Positions 8,008 to 17,002 of a DNA stretch of 64,000 nt are shown here, piece by piece; the first letter of the stretch is position 1; the number at the start of each line of letters is the position of its first letter. The stretch lies in assembly GCA_047947185.1 (NCBI GenBank), contig CP170502.1, forward strand, positions 310,001 to 374,000, given 5' to 3'. The translations under genes and the position numbers were made by a program. The notes under the pieces were generated by a model, which was not told the DNA's origin, ran no database searches, and saw only the letters and a list, made by a program, of their open reading frames with translations. The stretch comes from JANQJA01 sp047947185 (lineage in GTDB: Bacteria; Pseudomonadota; Gammaproteobacteria; Pseudomonadales; Azotimanducaceae).

Positions 8008-8397
8008 ATGAATTTTGCGATAGTTGTCCATGGCGCACCCTATTCAGCGGAGGCTTCCCATTCTGCGCTGCATTTTATCGAAGCGGCGCTTGCTGCCGGC
8101 CACGGGATCTACCGTGTATTTTTTTATCATGATGGTGTCTACAACGCCTCGGCGCTGCTTGCACCGCCGCAGGATGAATGGGACCTGGGCGCAAGATGGC
8201 AGGCACTGGCTGATGCGAACATTGATCTTGTTGTCTGTATTGCCTCATCACTGCGACGTGGTGTGCTGGATGAAACAGAAGCAGATCGCTATGAGAAAGT
8301 GCATCACAATGTTGCTGGGGGGTTTGTTGTGTCGGGGCTCGGTCAGTTGATTGATGCGACACTGAACGCAGACCGAACCATCACGTTTGGCGCCTGA
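8008..8397 (+). CDS. tusD: sulfurtransferase TusD (DsrE family)
   Basis: The 129-residue DsrE-fold protein starts at ATG 8008; the longer open frame would begin inside the terminator hairpin. Cys77, in L-V-V-C-I-A-S-S, matches the position of the sulfur-carrying Cys of E. coli TusD. TusD forms the TusBCD complex. That complex takes persulfide sulfur from TusA and passes it to TusE for 2-thiolation of U34 in tRNA Lys, Glu and Gln. The tusC, tusB and tusE genes follow in order, as in Pseudomonas. The final acceptor enzyme MnmA is encoded at 25355 in this window. Confidence 0.93.
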   Translation: MNFAIVVHGAPYSAEASHSALHFIEAALAAGHGIYRVFFYHDGVYNASALLAPPQDEWDLGARWQALADANIDLVVCIASSLRRGVLDETEADRYEKVHHNVAGGFVVSGLGQLIDATLNADRTITFGA

Positions 8398-8409
8398 GTG
8401 GATTAGCCC

Positions 8410-8763
8410 ATGAAAGAGCTGTTGATAGTCCAGTCCCATCCGCCCCATGGCACCCTGTACGGGCAGGAAGGACTCGACGCAGCGTTGATGGCGTCGGCGT
8501 TTGTGACCTGCAGGGTCCTTCTGCTGGGTGACGGTATTTTTCAGGTACTGAAGGGTCAGGACTCTGCTCAACTGGGGACCAAAAACTATTCTGTGACCTA
8601 CCAGGCGCTCCGGGACTATGGGGTGACAGAGATCTACTGCAGTGAAGCAGACCTGGCCCGCCGGGGGCTTGAAACCGGTGATCTCCTGGTGGACGTGATG
8701 CCACTGCCTGACGCTGCAGTAGGCCAACTGTTGCGGCAGCATCAGGTGGTACTCAGCTTCTAG
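8410..8763 (+). CDS. tusC: sulfurtransferase complex subunit TusC
   Basis: The 117-residue DsrE/F-like protein begins M-K-E-L-L-I-V-Q-S-H-P-P-H-G and contains the family strand V-L-L-L-G-D-G-I-F-Q. It lies 12 bases after tusD and 11 before tusB, in the fixed DCB order. TusC has a structural role in the hexameric TusBCD sulfur relay. No Cys occupies the catalytic position used by TusD, as usual for this subunit. Confidence 0.92.
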   Translation: MKELLIVQSHPPHGTLYGQEGLDAALMASAFVTCRVLLLGDGIFQVLKGQDSAQLGTKNYSVTYQALRDYGVTEIYCSEADLARRGLETGDLLVDVMPLPDAAVGQLLRQHQVVLSF

Positions 8764-8774
8764 GAGACAGATAG

Positions 8775-9071
8775 ATGACTGTAATCCTGCATACCGTCAA
8801 CAAGTCACCCGGCATGAGTGGTGCCCTCGCCGCCTGTCTGCGGTTTCGGTTGCCCGGGGATGCCCTGTTGCTGTTGGAAGACGGTGTTTACGCGGCCCTG
8901 GATACGCCAGATTCCTGTCTGAGAGATTACCCGGATACTGTTTACGCGCTCAGCGCGGATGTTATCGCCAGGGGCCTTAACGCCGGTTTGTTGCCTGGCG
9001 TCAGCCTCGTTGATTACCCGGGTTTTGTGACTTTGTGTACACAATACGACAGCGTGAAGAACTGGTCATGA
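8775..9071 (+). CDS. tusB: sulfurtransferase complex subunit TusB
   Basis: This is a 98-residue member of the DsrH/TusB family: M-T-V-I-L-H-T-V-N-K-S-P, the central L-L-L-L-E-D-G-V-Y strand, and V-S-L-V-D-Y-P-G-F-V at the C-terminus. It follows tusC with a clear AGGAGA ribosome site, and its stop codon overlaps the tusE start (ATGA). It completes the TusBCD complex. Confidence 0.92.
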   Translation: MTVILHTVNKSPGMSGALAACLRFRLPGDALLLLEDGVYAALDTPDSCLRDYPDTVYALSADVIARGLNAGLLPGVSLVDYPGFVTLCTQYDSVKNWS

Positions 9072-9382
9072 ATGTGCCGGCACTGGACAAGGAAGGTTTT
9101 CTGCGGAACCTCTCGGACTGGTCGCCCGGGGTTGCCGAGCAGTTGGCTGAAGCCGAAGGTATCCAACTGACAGAGGCGCACTGGTGCATCATCCGCCTCG
9201 TGCGTGATTATTATGCAAGCTACGCGATTGCGCCGGCAACGCGCGTACTGGTTAAACTGGTCCGTGAGCAGCTTGGGGCGGAAAAAGGCCAGAGCATCTA
9301 TCTGATGCAACTGTTTACCGGCAAACCCGCCAAACTGGTCAGCAAGATTGCCGGCCTGCCCAAACCCGCTAACTGCGACTGA
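9068..9382 (+). CDS. tusE: sulfur carrier TusE (DsrC family)
   Basis: The 104-residue DsrC-fold protein starts at ATG 9068, overlapping the tusB stop by four bases. It has D-K-E-G-F-L near the N-terminus, the L-T-E-A-H-W helix and the C-terminal G-L-P-K-P-A-N-C-D, with the sulfur-accepting Cys103 as the penultimate residue. The second Cys of dissimilatory DsrC (eleven residues earlier) is Ser here. That supports the tRNA-thiolation protein TusE, not a sulfur-oxidation DsrC. The 3' end overlaps the convergent cysG end by 14 bases. Confidence 0.94.
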   Translation: MNVPALDKEGFLRNLSDWSPGVAEQLAEAEGIQLTEAHWCIIRLVRDYYASYAIAPATRVLVKLVREQLGAEKGQSIYLMQLFTGKPAKLVSKIAGLPKPANCD

Positions 9383-10751
9383 TGTGCATGGTGGGGTTCA
9401 GTATCTCATACAGGTTGACCACCTCACCGACAATGGTCAGAGTTGGACGACTTATGGATGCCTGCTTGACCAGCTGAACAATATTGTTGAGTGTGCCGGC
9501 CACCACCTGCTGCTCCGGTGTTGTGCCTTTTGAGATAATTGCGACGGGTGTTGCCGGATCCCGCCCCGCCGCTATCAGGTTGCTGCAGATGACATCCAGG
9601 CCACCGAGTCCCATGTAGAACACAATCGTCTGGTTCCTGTGGGCAAACTCCTGCCACGCAAGCTGCACGTTGCCGTTTTTCGGGTGTCCGGTCACAAACC
9701 GGACTGACTGGGAATAGTCCCGATGGGTGAGCGGAATGCCCGCGTAGGCAGCACATCCGGTTGCTGCAGTGATGCCTGGCACCACGGTAAACGGAATGCC
9801 CGCTTCTACCAGGCTGCTGAGTTCTTCCCCGCCCCGACCAAAAATAAAGGGATCACCGCCCTTGAGCCGCAGCACACGCTTGCCGTCCTGCGCCAGGCGC
9901 ACCAGCATGTCATTGATTGTCTCCTGGCTGGTCGACTCGCCACCGCCCTGCTTCCCCACGTAGTGGCGGGTGGCATCGCGCCTGACCCTGTCCAGCACCG
10001 CCGCGGGCACAAGACTGTCATACAACACAACATCCGCTTTCTGCATCAGTTGCAGTGCCCGCAGCGTCAGGAGGTCCGGGTCACCGGGACCCGCGCCAAC
10101 CAGATATACCTCACCCCTAGCCGCCGCTTTGTCTTCCCTGTTGAGGTACACATCCGCGGCCGCGTAATCCCCCTGCATGGCGCGCTCGACCCCGGGCGAG
10201 GCCATGAACTGCTCGACCTGTTTGCGACGGCGGTCAAGATCGGTAAATTGTCGTTTCAACAGGGGCCGCCTCTCAGCAAGATATTTACCCAGCCGGCTAT
10301 ACCCTGCACCCAGCAGGCTCTCCAGCAGCTCCCGTAGTGAACGGGTCAGCACCGGTGAACCACCGCCCGTTGAGATGGCCACCACAACCGGGGAGCGATC
10401 GACAATCGCCGGGAAAATGACACTGCAAAGCTCGGGCTGATCAACCACGTTCACCGGAATCTGCCGCTTGCCTGCCGCTATGGAAACCGCCTCGTTGACC
10501 TGCCGGTTTTCCGTGGCGGCAATTGCCAGGGCCACGCCGTCGAGATCCCGGTCCTCGAACTCCCGTACCAGCAAACGATGTGAATCTGCGTCCAGCAGGG
10601 TTCGAAGACGCTCCTCAATTATGGGCGCAACTACCCGGAGGTGTGCACCTGCCCGCAGGAGCAGTTCTGCCTTGCGACAAGCAATTTCGCCGCCGCCGAC
10701 CAGCAGACAGATGCGTCCTTTCAGGTCAAAAAAAAGCGGGAAATAATCCAC
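9369..10751 (-). CDS. cysG: siroheme synthase CysG (trifunctional)
   Basis: This 460-residue protein has the full CysG layout. Residues 1-113 are the NAD-binding precorrin-2 dehydrogenase (L-L-V-G-G-G-E-I-A). Residues 114-200 are the dimerisation and ferrochelatase part (V-A-I-S-T-G-G-G-S-P). The remainder is uroporphyrinogen-III C-methyltransferase (V-Y-L-V-G-A-G-P-G-D-P-D-L-L, L-K-G-G-D-P-F-I-F-G-R-G, V-P-G-I-T-A-A). It turns uroporphyrinogen III into siroheme, the cofactor of sulfite and nitrite reductases. It is the last gene of the minus-strand ftsK-lolA-rarA-crcB-serS-cysG series. Confidence 0.96.
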   Translation of the reverse strand: MDYFPLFFDLKGRICLLVGGGEIACRKAELLLRAGAHLRVVAPIIEERLRTLLDADSHRLLVREFEDRDLDGVALAIAATENRQVNEAVSIAAGKRQIPVNVVDQPELCSVIFPAIVDRSPVVVAISTGGGSPVLTRSLRELLESLLGAGYSRLGKYLAERRPLLKRQFTDLDRRRKQVEQFMASPGVERAMQGDYAAADVYLNREDKAAARGEVYLVGAGPGDPDLLTLRALQLMQKADVVLYDSLVPAAVLDRVRRDATRHYVGKQGGGESTSQETINDMLVRLAQDGKRVLRLKGGDPFIFGRGGEELSSLVEAGIPFTVVPGITAATGCAAYAGIPLTHRDYSQSVRFVTGHPKNGNVQLAWQEFAHRNQTIVFYMGLGGLDVICSNLIAAGRDPATPVAIISKGTTPEQQVVAGTLNNIVQLVKQASISRPTLTIVGEVVNLYEILNPTMHISRS

Positions 10752-10786
10752 TGTTTCTCCGCAAAAACCTTGCCCTCTGTCATTTT

Positions 10787-12067
10787 TCAGCCAAGCTCAA
10801 GCGTTGCAAGACCGTTCATGTAACCCTGTAACGCCTGGGGAATGCGGATGGAGCCATCTGCCTGCTGATAGTTCTCCATCACCGCCACCAGGGTTCTGCC
10901 AACCGCAAGACCCGAACCGTTGATGGTGTGCAGCAGTTCAGGTTTGCCGGTTGACGGGTTGCGCCACCTGGCCTGCAAGCGTCGCGCCTGGAAGTCGAGG
11001 AAGTTGCTGCAGGACGAAATCTCGCGGTAACGGCCCTGCCCTGGCAGCCACACCTCCAGATCATAGGTTCTTGCCGCCGCAAAACCCAGATCGCCACCAC
11101 ACAGGTCAACAACCCGGTAAGGAAGATCAAGCTTCTGCAGGATTTTTTCCGCATGCCCGGTGAGTTCATCGTGTTGTGCCCAGGAGTTCTCCGGCGTCAC
11201 AATCTGCACCAGTTCAACCTTGTCAAACTGGTGTTGGCGAATCATGCCCCTGGTGTCCTTGCCATAACTGCCGGCCTCACTGCGGAAACAGGGTGTGTGG
11301 CAGACAAATTTGAGGGGAAGCTCACCTGCATCAATGATCTGGTCCCGGACCATGTTGGTGACCGGCACCTCTGCGGTGGGTATCAGGTAGTAATTACGTT
11401 CATCATCGATCCGGAACAGGTCTTCACCAAATTTTGGCAACTGACCCGTTCCCAGCAGTGACCTGTCATTAACGATGTAGGGCACATAAATTTCCTCGTA
11501 TCCATGCTCCCCGGTGTGGACATCAAGCATGAATTGCACCAGGGCGCGATGCAACCGGGCCAGTTGGCCCCGCATCACCACAAACCGCGAACCTGCAATC
11601 TTCGCAGCTGACTCAAAATCCAGCAGGTTGCTGTTGTCGGCAAGATCAACGTGATCCAGTGGTGCAAATGCAAAAGTGGTAGGGTCTCCCCAACGCCGCA
11701 GTTCAAGGTTGTCATCTTCGGATTTGCCGGTGGGGACATCCGCGTGTGGCAGGTTCGGGATAGTGAGCAGCAAGGCGTCAATCTCTTCCTGCACCTCATC
11801 GAGCGCGGTCTTGGCACTCTCAAGTTCCTGACCGAGGTTGTTGACGGCATCAAGCAGCGGTGCAATATCCTCACCCCGCGCCTTGGCCTGGCCAATTGCC
11901 TTTGACCGGGTATTGCGTTCTGCCTGCAGTGCCTCGGTTCTGACCTGCACCGCCTTGCGCGTTTCGTCCAGGCGAGAAATTGCCGCCACGTCGAGCTCAA
12001 AGTGTTTCTTGCGCAACTGTCTTGCCACGCTATCGGGGTCGTTTCTGATCAGTCTGGGATCAAGCAT
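10787..12067 (-). CDS. serS: seryl-tRNA synthetase
   Basis: The 426-residue class II synthetase starts at ATG 12067 (M-L-D-P-R-L-I-R-N-D). An N-terminal coiled-coil arm of about 100 residues, which recognises the long variable arm of tRNA-Ser, is followed by the catalytic core. Motif 2 is seen as F-R-S-E-A-G-S-Y-G-K-D-T-R-G and motif 3 as G-S-G-L-A-V-G-R-T. The length is typical. The downstream cysG start lies 35 bases past the stop, so the genes are likely cotranscribed. A substrate tRNA-Ser is encoded at 2836. Confidence 0.97.
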   Translation of the reverse strand: MLDPRLIRNDPDSVARQLRKKHFELDVAAISRLDETRKAVQVRTEALQAERNTRSKAIGQAKARGEDIAPLLDAVNNLGQELESAKTALDEVQEEIDALLLTIPNLPHADVPTGKSEDDNLELRRWGDPTTFAFAPLDHVDLADNSNLLDFESAAKIAGSRFVVMRGQLARLHRALVQFMLDVHTGEHGYEEIYVPYIVNDRSLLGTGQLPKFGEDLFRIDDERNYYLIPTAEVPVTNMVRDQIIDAGELPLKFVCHTPCFRSEAGSYGKDTRGMIRQHQFDKVELVQIVTPENSWAQHDELTGHAEKILQKLDLPYRVVDLCGGDLGFAAARTYDLEVWLPGQGRYREISSCSNFLDFQARRLQARWRNPSTGKPELLHTINGSGLAVGRTLVAVMENYQQADGSIRIPQALQGYMNGLATLELG

Positions 12068-12133
12068 TCGAATAACAGGTTCCGGTCTTTTGACGGGGCG
12101 CAATCTTAGCAGAGAAGCACCGGTGTGCGCAGT

Positions 12134-12514
12134 TCAGCCGGGTAACTGGCGCGCCAGGGCAAGGCCAAGTGCCGCAGCCAGCACGCACACAATAACGCTT
12201 GCGCCAACGTAAACGAGGGCAGCACCCGCCCTGCCTTCCTCGAACAGTGCAAGCGTCTGCAGGGAGAAGGTCGAGAAAGTTGTAAAGGCACCGAGAAAGC
12301 CAACGATGAGCACAGAACGCCACACCGGCGGCAGCAGCGCCCGCTCTACCAGCAGGACAAACAGGATACCAATCAGAAAAGAGCCCACCACATTGACGAC
12401 CAGGGTGCCGTAGGGAAACTGGGTACCAAACAGCAAATTGCAGACATGGGCAACGCCGTGACGTGCGACTGCACCCAGCGCCCCACCCAGGCCTATCGCA
12501 ACCAGCTCATTCAT
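12134..12514 (-). CDS. crcB: fluoride channel CrcB/FluC
   Basis: The 126-residue membrane protein has four hydrophobic helices. Family signatures are clear: G-G-A-L-G-A-V-A-R-H near the N-terminus, G-T-L-V-V-N-V-V-G-S-F with the pore Asn, and G-F-L-G-A-F-T-T-F-S-T-F-S with the Phe/Ser pore and sodium-site region. It exports fluoride as a dual-topology dimer. The start ATG 12514 overlaps the end of rarA by 8 bases, so expression is probably coupled. I see no fluoride riboswitch in front of it. Confidence 0.93.
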   Translation of the reverse strand: MNELVAIGLGGALGAVARHGVAHVCNLLFGTQFPYGTLVVNVVGSFLIGILFVLLVERALLPPVWRSVLIVGFLGAFTTFSTFSLQTLALFEEGRAGAALVYVGASVIVCVLAAALGLALARQLPG

Positions 12515-13859
12515 GATCATCTTCGGGGTGTTCCCTGTTGCGGTAGCGCTGGAATGTGCTTGTCGCGTTCAGCCCGCGCAGATAGTCGAGTTTTTCCCGA
12601 ATCTGCTTCTCGAGTCCCCGATCAACAGGGTCGTAATAGCGGGTACCGTCAAGCTCCGGCGGCAGATAGGATTCTCCGGGCACAAATGACTCGTCAAAGT
12701 TGTGGGCATACCGATAATCGGCCCCATGTCCCATTTCTTTCATCAATTGTGTGGGTGCGTTCCTGATATGCAGGGGTACCTCATAGGAAGGCCTGGACGA
12801 AGCGTCCGCCATGGCGGCGCCAAAGGCACGGTAGACAGCGTTGCTTTTTGCCGCGGCAGCCAGAAAAACAATCGCCTGGGCAATGGCCAACTCACCCTCG
12901 GGGCTCCCCAGGCGCTCGTGCACATCCCAGGCATTGAGTGCCAGTTGCAGCCCCCTGGGGTCAGCATTGCCAATATCCTCACTCGCCATGCGCACCACCC
13001 GGCGAGCGATATAGCGTGGGTCGCAGCCACCGTCCAGCATTCGCGCAAACCAGTAGAGCGCCGCATCCGGGGATGAACCGCGTACCGCCTTGTGAAGTGC
13101 GGAAATCTGGTCATAAAAAACATCCCCGCCCTTGTCGAAGCGCCGGAAGTCCGACCCGAGCAGTTCCTGCAGGACGCGGTCGTCGAGGACATGGTCCACC
13201 GCCAGGTCCGAGGCCACCTCCAGCAGGTTCAGCGCTCGTCGGGCATCCCCGTCTGCCGCGCCCGCAATCTTTTGCAGCGTCCCGGTTGAAACGCGGATGT
13301 CCAGGCTGCCAAGGCCGCGATCTGGGTCAGTCAGGGCCCGGCCCAAAACCCCGACCAACGCGCTTTCGTCAAGTGACGTGAGCTTGTATACGCGCGCCCT
13401 GGAGAGCAGCGCATTGTTCAGTTCAAACGACGGGTTTTCGGTGGTTGCGCCGACAAAAATGATCGTGCCGTCCTCGACGTAGGGCAGAAATGAGTCCTGC
13501 TGGGATTTGTTGAACCTGTGGACCTCGTCGACAAACAGCAGCGTCTTCCTGCCACTCATCTGCTCTGCCTGTTCGGCTGCAACAATTGACTGCCGGATCT
13601 CCTTGACGCCCGACAGGACTGCAGAAATCGGTTCGAAGCGAACATCACAGACAGCCGCAATCAGCCGCGCCAGGGTTGTCTTGCCGACACCCGGCGGTCC
13701 CCACAGGATCATGGAATGCAGCAGGCCACTGTCTATCGCCTCACGCAGCGGTTTGCCTGGACCCAGCAGGTGTGCCTGCCCAAAAAATTCGTCCAGGGTA
13801 CAAGGCCGCATGCGCGCGGCCAGCGGTTCCACGCCCCGGCGGGTCAAGGGGAGCGTCAT
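12507..13859 (-). CDS. rarA: replication-associated recombination protein A (RarA/MgsA)
   Basis: The 450-residue AAA+ ATPase has Walker A G-P-P-G-V-G-K-T-T-L-A, Walker B L-L-F-V-D-E-V-H-R-F-N, sensor 1 (G-A-T-T-E-N-P-S) and the MgsA-type C-terminal tetramerisation domain (residues 250-430). It belongs to the clamp-loader-like RarA/Mgs1/WRNIP1 family, which acts at stalled replication forks. The start overlaps the lolA stop (ATGA), so it is in the ftsK-lolA-rarA-crcB operon. Confidence 0.95.
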   Translation of the reverse strand: MTLPLTRRGVEPLAARMRPCTLDEFFGQAHLLGPGKPLREAIDSGLLHSMILWGPPGVGKTTLARLIAAVCDVRFEPISAVLSGVKEIRQSIVAAEQAEQMSGRKTLLFVDEVHRFNKSQQDSFLPYVEDGTIIFVGATTENPSFELNNALLSRARVYKLTSLDESALVGVLGRALTDPDRGLGSLDIRVSTGTLQKIAGAADGDARRALNLLEVASDLAVDHVLDDRVLQELLGSDFRRFDKGGDVFYDQISALHKAVRGSSPDAALYWFARMLDGGCDPRYIARRVVRMASEDIGNADPRGLQLALNAWDVHERLGSPEGELAIAQAIVFLAAAAKSNAVYRAFGAAMADASSRPSYEVPLHIRNAPTQLMKEMGHGADYRYAHNFDESFVPGESYLPPELDGTRYYDPVDRGLEKQIREKLDYLRGLNATSTFQRYRNREHPEDDHE

Positions 13860-14545
13860 GAGTCCGGTGGTCGGTCGTCGATGACATCAACGCCGGATGG
13901 CAGGACAAACTGGAATCGCGTGGCATCGATGGCCTGGTTTATCCTCGCTCCGCCAAGACTGATCCGGGTTTGCTGGCCTGTGGCATCGTTGATGGTGATC
14001 GCAACCGGATACCCTGAATGAAACGCCAGGGTCAGGGTTTCAAACAGGCTTGCCTGGGAGCGGGGTTTGAGCACAAAGTAGCGTTGTTCCTCATCTTCAA
14101 ACGTGCTGATGTCATAGGAATCAACCACCGCTGTACTGTCTCCACCCAGCAGCAGTATTGGCACCTGTTCCAGGTTCCGGTCCAGGGGCTGGATGATCAC
14201 CTGCGCCAGGTCTGCATCATAGGACCAGAAGTCTTTGCCATCCGAGACCAGGGTCTGGGCGAATGGTGCCTGGGTCTCGATTCGGAACCTCGCGGGACTG
14301 GCCACCCACAGATGTCCGTCATTTTGTTGCAGCACCCTGCCATCGACCGCCAGCGTTACCTGGGTGAAGTCCGCATCCAGGGACTTGAGTGCACCGAGTT
14401 CGGCAGTCAGCTGTGCTGCGGGTGATCCCGCGGTGGTGACCTGCGGCACAGGTTCGGAGGAGAAAACGGTTGTTTCCTGGTCCCCGGCCAGGGCCAGGCC
14501 CGTCCAGAACAGACCCAGCCAACACCACCTACTCGGGCGCAGCAT
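13856..14545 (-). CDS. lolA: outer-membrane lipoprotein carrier LolA
   Basis: The 229-residue protein starts at ATG 14545 (M-L-R-P-S-R-W-C-W-L-G-L-F-W), giving a signal peptide that ends near A-L-A-G. The mature region shows LolA features: D-A-D-F-T-Q-V-T-L, L-W-V-A-S-P-A-R-F-R-I-E-T and W-S-Y-D-A-D-L-A-Q-V-I-I-Q-P-L-D. LolA shuttles lipoproteins across the periplasm from LolCDE to LolB. The N-terminal spacer before the conserved part is somewhat long. The start lies inside the 3' end of ftsK, and the stop overlaps rarA. Confidence 0.93.
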   Translation of the reverse strand: MLRPSRWCWLGLFWTGLALAGDQETTVFSSEPVPQVTTAGSPAAQLTAELGALKSLDADFTQVTLAVDGRVLQQNDGHLWVASPARFRIETQAPFAQTLVSDGKDFWSYDADLAQVIIQPLDRNLEQVPILLLGGDSTAVVDSYDISTFEDEEQRYFVLKPRSQASLFETLTLAFHSGYPVAITINDATGQQTRISLGGARINQAIDATRFQFVLPSGVDVIDDRPPDS

Positions 14546-16889
14546 TGGCCAGGACCTCACGTGAACCATTGGCGTTCATTTCACTTACCACACCACTTTG
14601 TTCCATGGATTCAATCATCCGTGCTGCCCGGTTGTACCCGATTCGTAACTTGCGCTGGACCGCAGAAATGGAGGCTCGCCGGGTTTCGGTAACAAACTGC
14701 ACTGCCTCGTCATAGAGGGGATCCTGCTCGTCACCTTCACCATCGCCCCCGTCACGGGCCGCAATACCCTGGAATACCTCAGCATCGGTACGAGACTCAA
14801 GGATACCATCCAGATAATTGGGTTCGCCGAGTTCTTTCCAGCTCTCAACTACCCGGTGCACCTCGTCATCGTCCACGAATGCGCCATGAACCCGCATGGG
14901 GATGGGTGAGCCTGCCGGCAGGTAAAGCATGTCCCCGTGCCCCAGCAGTTGTTCTGCTCCCCCCTGGTCAAGGATGGTCCGCGAATCTACCTTCGAGGAT
15001 ACCTGGAAGGCAATGCGGGTGGGGATATTGGCTTTGATCAGGCCGGTGATGACATCAACAGAAGGCCGCTGGGTTGCCAATATGAGGTGGATGCCTGCCG
15101 CCCGGGCTTTCTGGGCAATCCGGGCAATCAGTTCCTCTACCTTCTTGCCAACAATCATCATCATGTCGGCAAATTCGTCAATGATCACCACAATATAGGG
15201 CAGGGTTTCGAGATCAGGTGCCTGCTGGTCTTCTATATCCTCGAGCGGCGAAGGCTGCCAGAGTGGATCCTTGATGGGTTCGCCGGCTTTTTCGGCGTCT
15301 TTGACCTTGCGGTTGAATCCCCCTATGTTCCTGACGCCCATGGCGGCCATGAGTCGATAACGGCGCTCCATTTCCGCCACGGACCAGCGCAGGGCATTTG
15401 CTGCATCTTTCATGTCGGTAACAACCGGTGTCAGCAGGTGCGGTATACCCTCATATACGGCAAGCTCCAGCATCTTCGGATCAACCATAATCAGGCGGAC
15501 GTCCTCGGGAGATGCCTTGAACAGGAGTGAAAGGATCATCGCATTGAGTCCAACCGATTTGCCCGAGCCGGTGGTACCCGCCACCAGCATATGGGGCATC
15601 TTCTGCAGGTCGACCACAACGGGCTGGCCGGAAATATCATGGCCCAGCGCAAGGCTGAGTGGAGAATGGGAACTGTCGTAGGCCCGGGACTTGAGCACCT
15701 CGCTCAGGCGAACCATCTCCCGGTCGACATTGGGTATCTCGATCCCGATCACCGGTTTGCCAGGGATGACCTCAACAACGCGGACGCTGATTACCGCCAG
15801 CGAGCGTGCCAGATCCTTGACCAGCCCGGAAATCCTGCTGACCTTGACACCGGCGGCAGGCTGCACTTCGAATCGCGTGATCACAGGGCCCGGATAGACC
15901 GCAACAACCTCTGCATCCACGTTGTAATCCTTGAGCTTGAGTTCCAGCAGCCTGGACATGGCTTCCAGGTCCTCGGGCGAATAACCGGAATCGGGATTCG
16001 GATCCGCCGGGTCCAGCAGCTGCAGGGCAGGCAGGCCATCAACCGCCGAAACCTTAAACAGGTTACCCTGTCGCTCCCGTTCAGCCCGTTCGCTGACCTC
16101 GGGTTTTTTGGCTGGGGTTGCCTCAATTTTTACCGGTGTACGGGTCTGGTTTCGCTCAACCTGTTTCTCCAGGGCCACACGGCGGTGTTCCGTGGTTTCC
16201 TTCACTTCAGCTTTTTCCTCGCGCCAGCGACGGTACTTCTGCCACAAATACAGTGACTTGTCATAACCGGCCAGCACCCGTCGACCCGTGGCATCCATCA
16301 CCTCAAGCCAGGACAGGTCGACAAACGCCGTAATGCCAAAAAGAAACGTGGCCAGCAGGATTAAGGTGGCACCCACATAACTGAACACCGGGACCAGCAG
16401 CGCCAGCAGCTCACTGCCCACGACCCCCCCGCTGCCCTCTCGCAGCATGCTACCCAGTTCATAGAAATGCATGGCCGCGAGCCCACAGCCAGCACTGACA
16501 GTCAGGACAAAACCACTGCAGCGAAAAGCAAAGAGGGTCCAGTTAAAGGGCGCTTCCCGGCGCCGTTCACGAAAGATCTGGAATGCCTGCACCGCCAACA
16601 GGAGCGGAAAAATAAAGGCAAGATAGCCAAACAGGAACAGCATGACGTCAGCGACCCAGGCACCGCTGCGTCCCACCAGGTTGGAGACATCTCCGTCTGT
16701 ACCGGTATAACTCCAGCCAGGATCAGCCGGATCAAAGCTGAACAGCGCCATGGCGAGGTACAGGCAAAGCGCAACCAGCGCTATTAACCCCCCTTCACGC
16801 AATCGCAACTGCAGGTGCTCGACAACCTCATCCGATTTGACTTTCGCCGTGGCCAATTTGGCACCCTCACGATTTTCTTTAGGAATCAA
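14529..16889 (-). CDS. ftsK: DNA translocase FtsK
   Basis: The 786-residue protein has four to five N-terminal membrane helices (to about residue 180) and a short basic and acidic linker. The motor has Walker A G-T-T-G-S-G-K-S and Walker B V-V-I-I-D-E-F-A-D. The C-terminal gamma winged helix (about residues 715-775, Y-N-R-A-A-R-M-I-E) reads KOPS sequences. It pumps DNA and activates XerCD at the division septum. The start is uncertain: TTG 16889 is only a few bases after a likely transcription start and lacks a ribosome site, while TTG 16856 has GAGGGTG at good spacing. The linker is far shorter than in E. coli. Confidence 0.95.
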   Translation of the reverse strand: MIPKENREGAKLATAKVKSDEVVEHLQLRLREGGLIALVALCLYLAMALFSFDPADPGWSYTGTDGDVSNLVGRSGAWVADVMLFLFGYLAFIFPLLLAVQAFQIFRERRREAPFNWTLFAFRCSGFVLTVSAGCGLAAMHFYELGSMLREGSGGVVGSELLALLVPVFSYVGATLILLATFLFGITAFVDLSWLEVMDATGRRVLAGYDKSLYLWQKYRRWREEKAEVKETTEHRRVALEKQVERNQTRTPVKIEATPAKKPEVSERAERERQGNLFKVSAVDGLPALQLLDPADPNPDSGYSPEDLEAMSRLLELKLKDYNVDAEVVAVYPGPVITRFEVQPAAGVKVSRISGLVKDLARSLAVISVRVVEVIPGKPVIGIEIPNVDREMVRLSEVLKSRAYDSSHSPLSLALGHDISGQPVVVDLQKMPHMLVAGTTGSGKSVGLNAMILSLLFKASPEDVRLIMVDPKMLELAVYEGIPHLLTPVVTDMKDAANALRWSVAEMERRYRLMAAMGVRNIGGFNRKVKDAEKAGEPIKDPLWQPSPLEDIEDQQAPDLETLPYIVVIIDEFADMMMIVGKKVEELIARIAQKARAAGIHLILATQRPSVDVITGLIKANIPTRIAFQVSSKVDSRTILDQGGAEQLLGHGDMLYLPAGSPIPMRVHGAFVDDDEVHRVVESWKELGEPNYLDGILESRTDAEVFQGIAARDGGDGEGDEQDPLYDEAVQFVTETRRASISAVQRKLRIGYNRAARMIESMEQSGVVSEMNANGSREVLANAAPE

Positions 16890-16897
16890 ACTGTTAC

Positions 16898-16925
16898 ATC
16901 ATATATCGAGAAGCTGGTTTTACAA
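16898..16925 (-). promoter_or_regulatory. probable ftsK operon promoter
   Basis: Read on the minus strand, TTGTAA and TATGAT (-10 at 16903-16898) are separated by 16 bases. The predicted transcription start is near 16891, two bases before the first possible ftsK start codon. This favours either a leaderless start or use of the later TTG at 16856. Confidence 0.5.
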
Positions 16926-17002
16926 ATCCTTTTGTTGTCTTTCTCTACCCGCCCCGTCCCGGGTTCTGTATCATAAGCACCTTTTTCAAGTGGGGTAACA
17001 CC

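Noticed and set aside
9002..9382. DsrC of a dissimilatory sulfur-oxidation system
   Set aside because: Only the penultimate Cys is present, and the neighbours are tusDCB; this is TusE for tRNA thiolation.
9723..10337. 204-codon plus-strand ORF
   Set aside because: It is opposite cysG and shows no family features.
15591..16256. 221-codon plus-strand ORF
   Set aside because: It is opposite ftsK, which is unambiguous; the translated sequence has no domain.
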